From positions 1 to 6,142 of the forward strand of contig CANPYU010000075.1 in NCBI GenBank assembly GCA_947588665.1: DNA of 6,142 nt, read 5' to 3'. Below are positions 5,654-6,142 of this stretch, in pieces (within the stretch, counting starts at the first letter, position 1; every line of letters starts with the position of its first letter). Both the position numbers and the translations under genes were made by a program. This DNA is from an uncultured Bacilli bacterium (GTDB taxonomy: Bacteria; Bacillota_I; Bacilli_A; RF39; UBA660). Under the pieces are notes generated by a model. The model worked only from the letters and a program-made list of their open reading frames with translations. It did no database searches and had not been told where the DNA came from.

Positions 5654-6088
5654 ATGTATAAAGAAAAATTAAAATACTTAAGAGAAGAAAAAGAAATAAC
5701 TCAAGAAGTAATTGCCAATTATATAGGTATCCATAAAGGTTTATACAGTCAATATGAAACAGAATATGCAATAATTCCTTTAAAACATTTAATAACAATT
5801 TGCAATTATTTTAAAGTATCTTTAGATTACATTTTTAATTTCAATGAAATTAATAATTATAATAAACTAAATATGAAAATAGATAAAGAAAAAATAGGAC
5901 AAAGACTAAAAGAATTTCGTAAATCTAACAAACTAACTCAAGTTAAATTAGCAGAAATACTAAATACAACTCATTCTGTTATCGCAGATTACGAACGAGG
6001 AAGATATTTAATTGCCACCCCATTTTTATACACCATATGCAAAAACTACAATATTTCTGCCGATTATTTGCTTAGCTTTAAAGGCTAA
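5654..6088 (+). CDS. Transcriptional regulator with two tandem XRE helix-turn-helix domains
   Basis: 144 residues, almost wholly two Cro/CI-type DNA-binding domains joined by a short asparagine-rich linker. Domain 1 covers about 3-61 (LKYLREEKEITQEVIANYIG, then YSQYE) and domain 2 about 81-142 (LKEFRKSNKLTQVKLAEILN, then IADYERGR). Both end in the common pattern of NYxxSxDYL or FKVSLDYIF. There is no sensor, membrane or enzymatic domain. Most XRE repressors carry one such domain and dimerise. Two in one chain could bind a two-half-site operator as a monomer. The start has GGTGA (5643-5647), which matches part of the ribosome binding consensus. The gene diverges from the surface protein gene, and a palindrome lies between them, so local repression is the likely role. 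The stop codon abuts, or lies within, the end of a group II intron, so the original C-terminus could have been slightly longer. Confidence 0.88.
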   Translation: MYKEKLKYLREEKEITQEVIANYIGIHKGLYSQYETEYAIIPLKHLITICNYFKVSLDYIFNFNEINNYNKLNMKIDKEKIGQRLKEFRKSNKLTQVKLAEILNTTHSVIADYERGRYLIATPFLYTICKNYNISADYLLSFKG

Positions 6089-6142
6089 TCGAGTAGAGAG
6101 AAATAATTAAATTATTTCGTCCCTCTCACACCACCGTACGTA
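6088..6142 (-). mobile_element. 3' end of a group II intron (part of domain V, then domain VI), truncated by window edge
   Basis: Read on the minus strand, TACGTACGGTGGTGTGAGAGG (6142-6122) has the form of the 3' strand of group II intron domain V, with the two-base CG bulge inside GTA-CG-TACGG. I recognise this string from bacterial group II introns with a reverse-transcriptase gene. A long hairpin follows in the place of domain VI: GAAATAATT and AATTATTTC (6118-6100) flanked by GAGAG and CTCTC. Then comes CTACTCGAT (6096-6088), where the unpaired A at 6094 is the right distance from the end to be the branch point. The exact 3' boundary is uncertain by one or two bases (6087-6090). The 5' parts and any maturase gene lie beyond the right edge. 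The identification is from memory of the motif and the fold, without a search. Confidence 0.65.

Noticed and set aside
5610..5798. 62-codon minus-strand open frame, leucine and phenylalanine rich
   Set aside because: It is the antisense of the AT-rich regulator gene; its apparent membrane character comes from base composition, and no ribosome binding site is seen.
6089..6127. Bidirectional terminator after the regulator gene
   Set aside because: The long AT hairpin fits, but no T run follows and the flanking sequence matches group II intron domains V and VI, which explains the hairpin better.

Overview
This is an AT-rich window with strong AGGAGG-type ribosome binding sites and TTGACA/TATAAT promoters. 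Its gene content is that of a low-GC Bacillota, most likely an uncultured Bacilli, Erysipelotrichia or RF39-like lineage. The grounds are a DnaB/DnaI helicase-loading pair, which is restricted to the Bacillota side, a single-chain glycyl-tRNA synthetase under a T-box, and a surface protein type that I associate from memory with uncultured gut Bacilli. All complete genes end in TAA or TAG and none contains an in-frame TGA, so the standard bacterial code fits. The species assignment is inference only.

Layout on the minus strand, in order of transcription. At 5494-4058 lies a membrane-anchored extracellular protein with its own promoter and an intrinsic terminator. At 3964-3791 follow a promoter and a short glycine T-box leader. 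At 3790-2411 is glyS. At about 2380-2244 a second promoter drives a short structured leader that ends in a terminator-like hairpin. At 2216-2148 is a possible 22-residue peptide with a very strong ribosome binding site. At 2081-813 is dnaB, with its own promoter, and from 803 to the left edge is dnaI, cut off before its C-terminus. dnaB and dnaI are 9 bases apart, and the dnaI ribosome binding site overlaps the dnaB stop codon.

On the plus strand, 5654-6088 encodes a small regulator made of two XRE helix-turn-helix domains in one chain. It diverges from the surface protein gene. The intergenic region holds a perfect 14-base palindrome just downstream of the surface gene -10 box, a natural candidate operator. 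Past this gene, the last ~55 bases look like the 3' end (part of domain V, then domain VI) of a minus-strand group II intron whose body lies outside the window.

Functionally the window joins a housekeeping block (glycine charging, replicative helicase loading) to a locus that looks accessory (regulator, surface protein, intron). The most interesting unexplained element is the roughly 100-nt leader between glyS and dnaB. It can form an H-type pseudoknot followed by a terminator hairpin and then a strong ribosome binding site, which is the layout of a transcription attenuator or small riboswitch, and it matches no class I can name. The second is the glycine T-box, which appears to lack most of Stem I.
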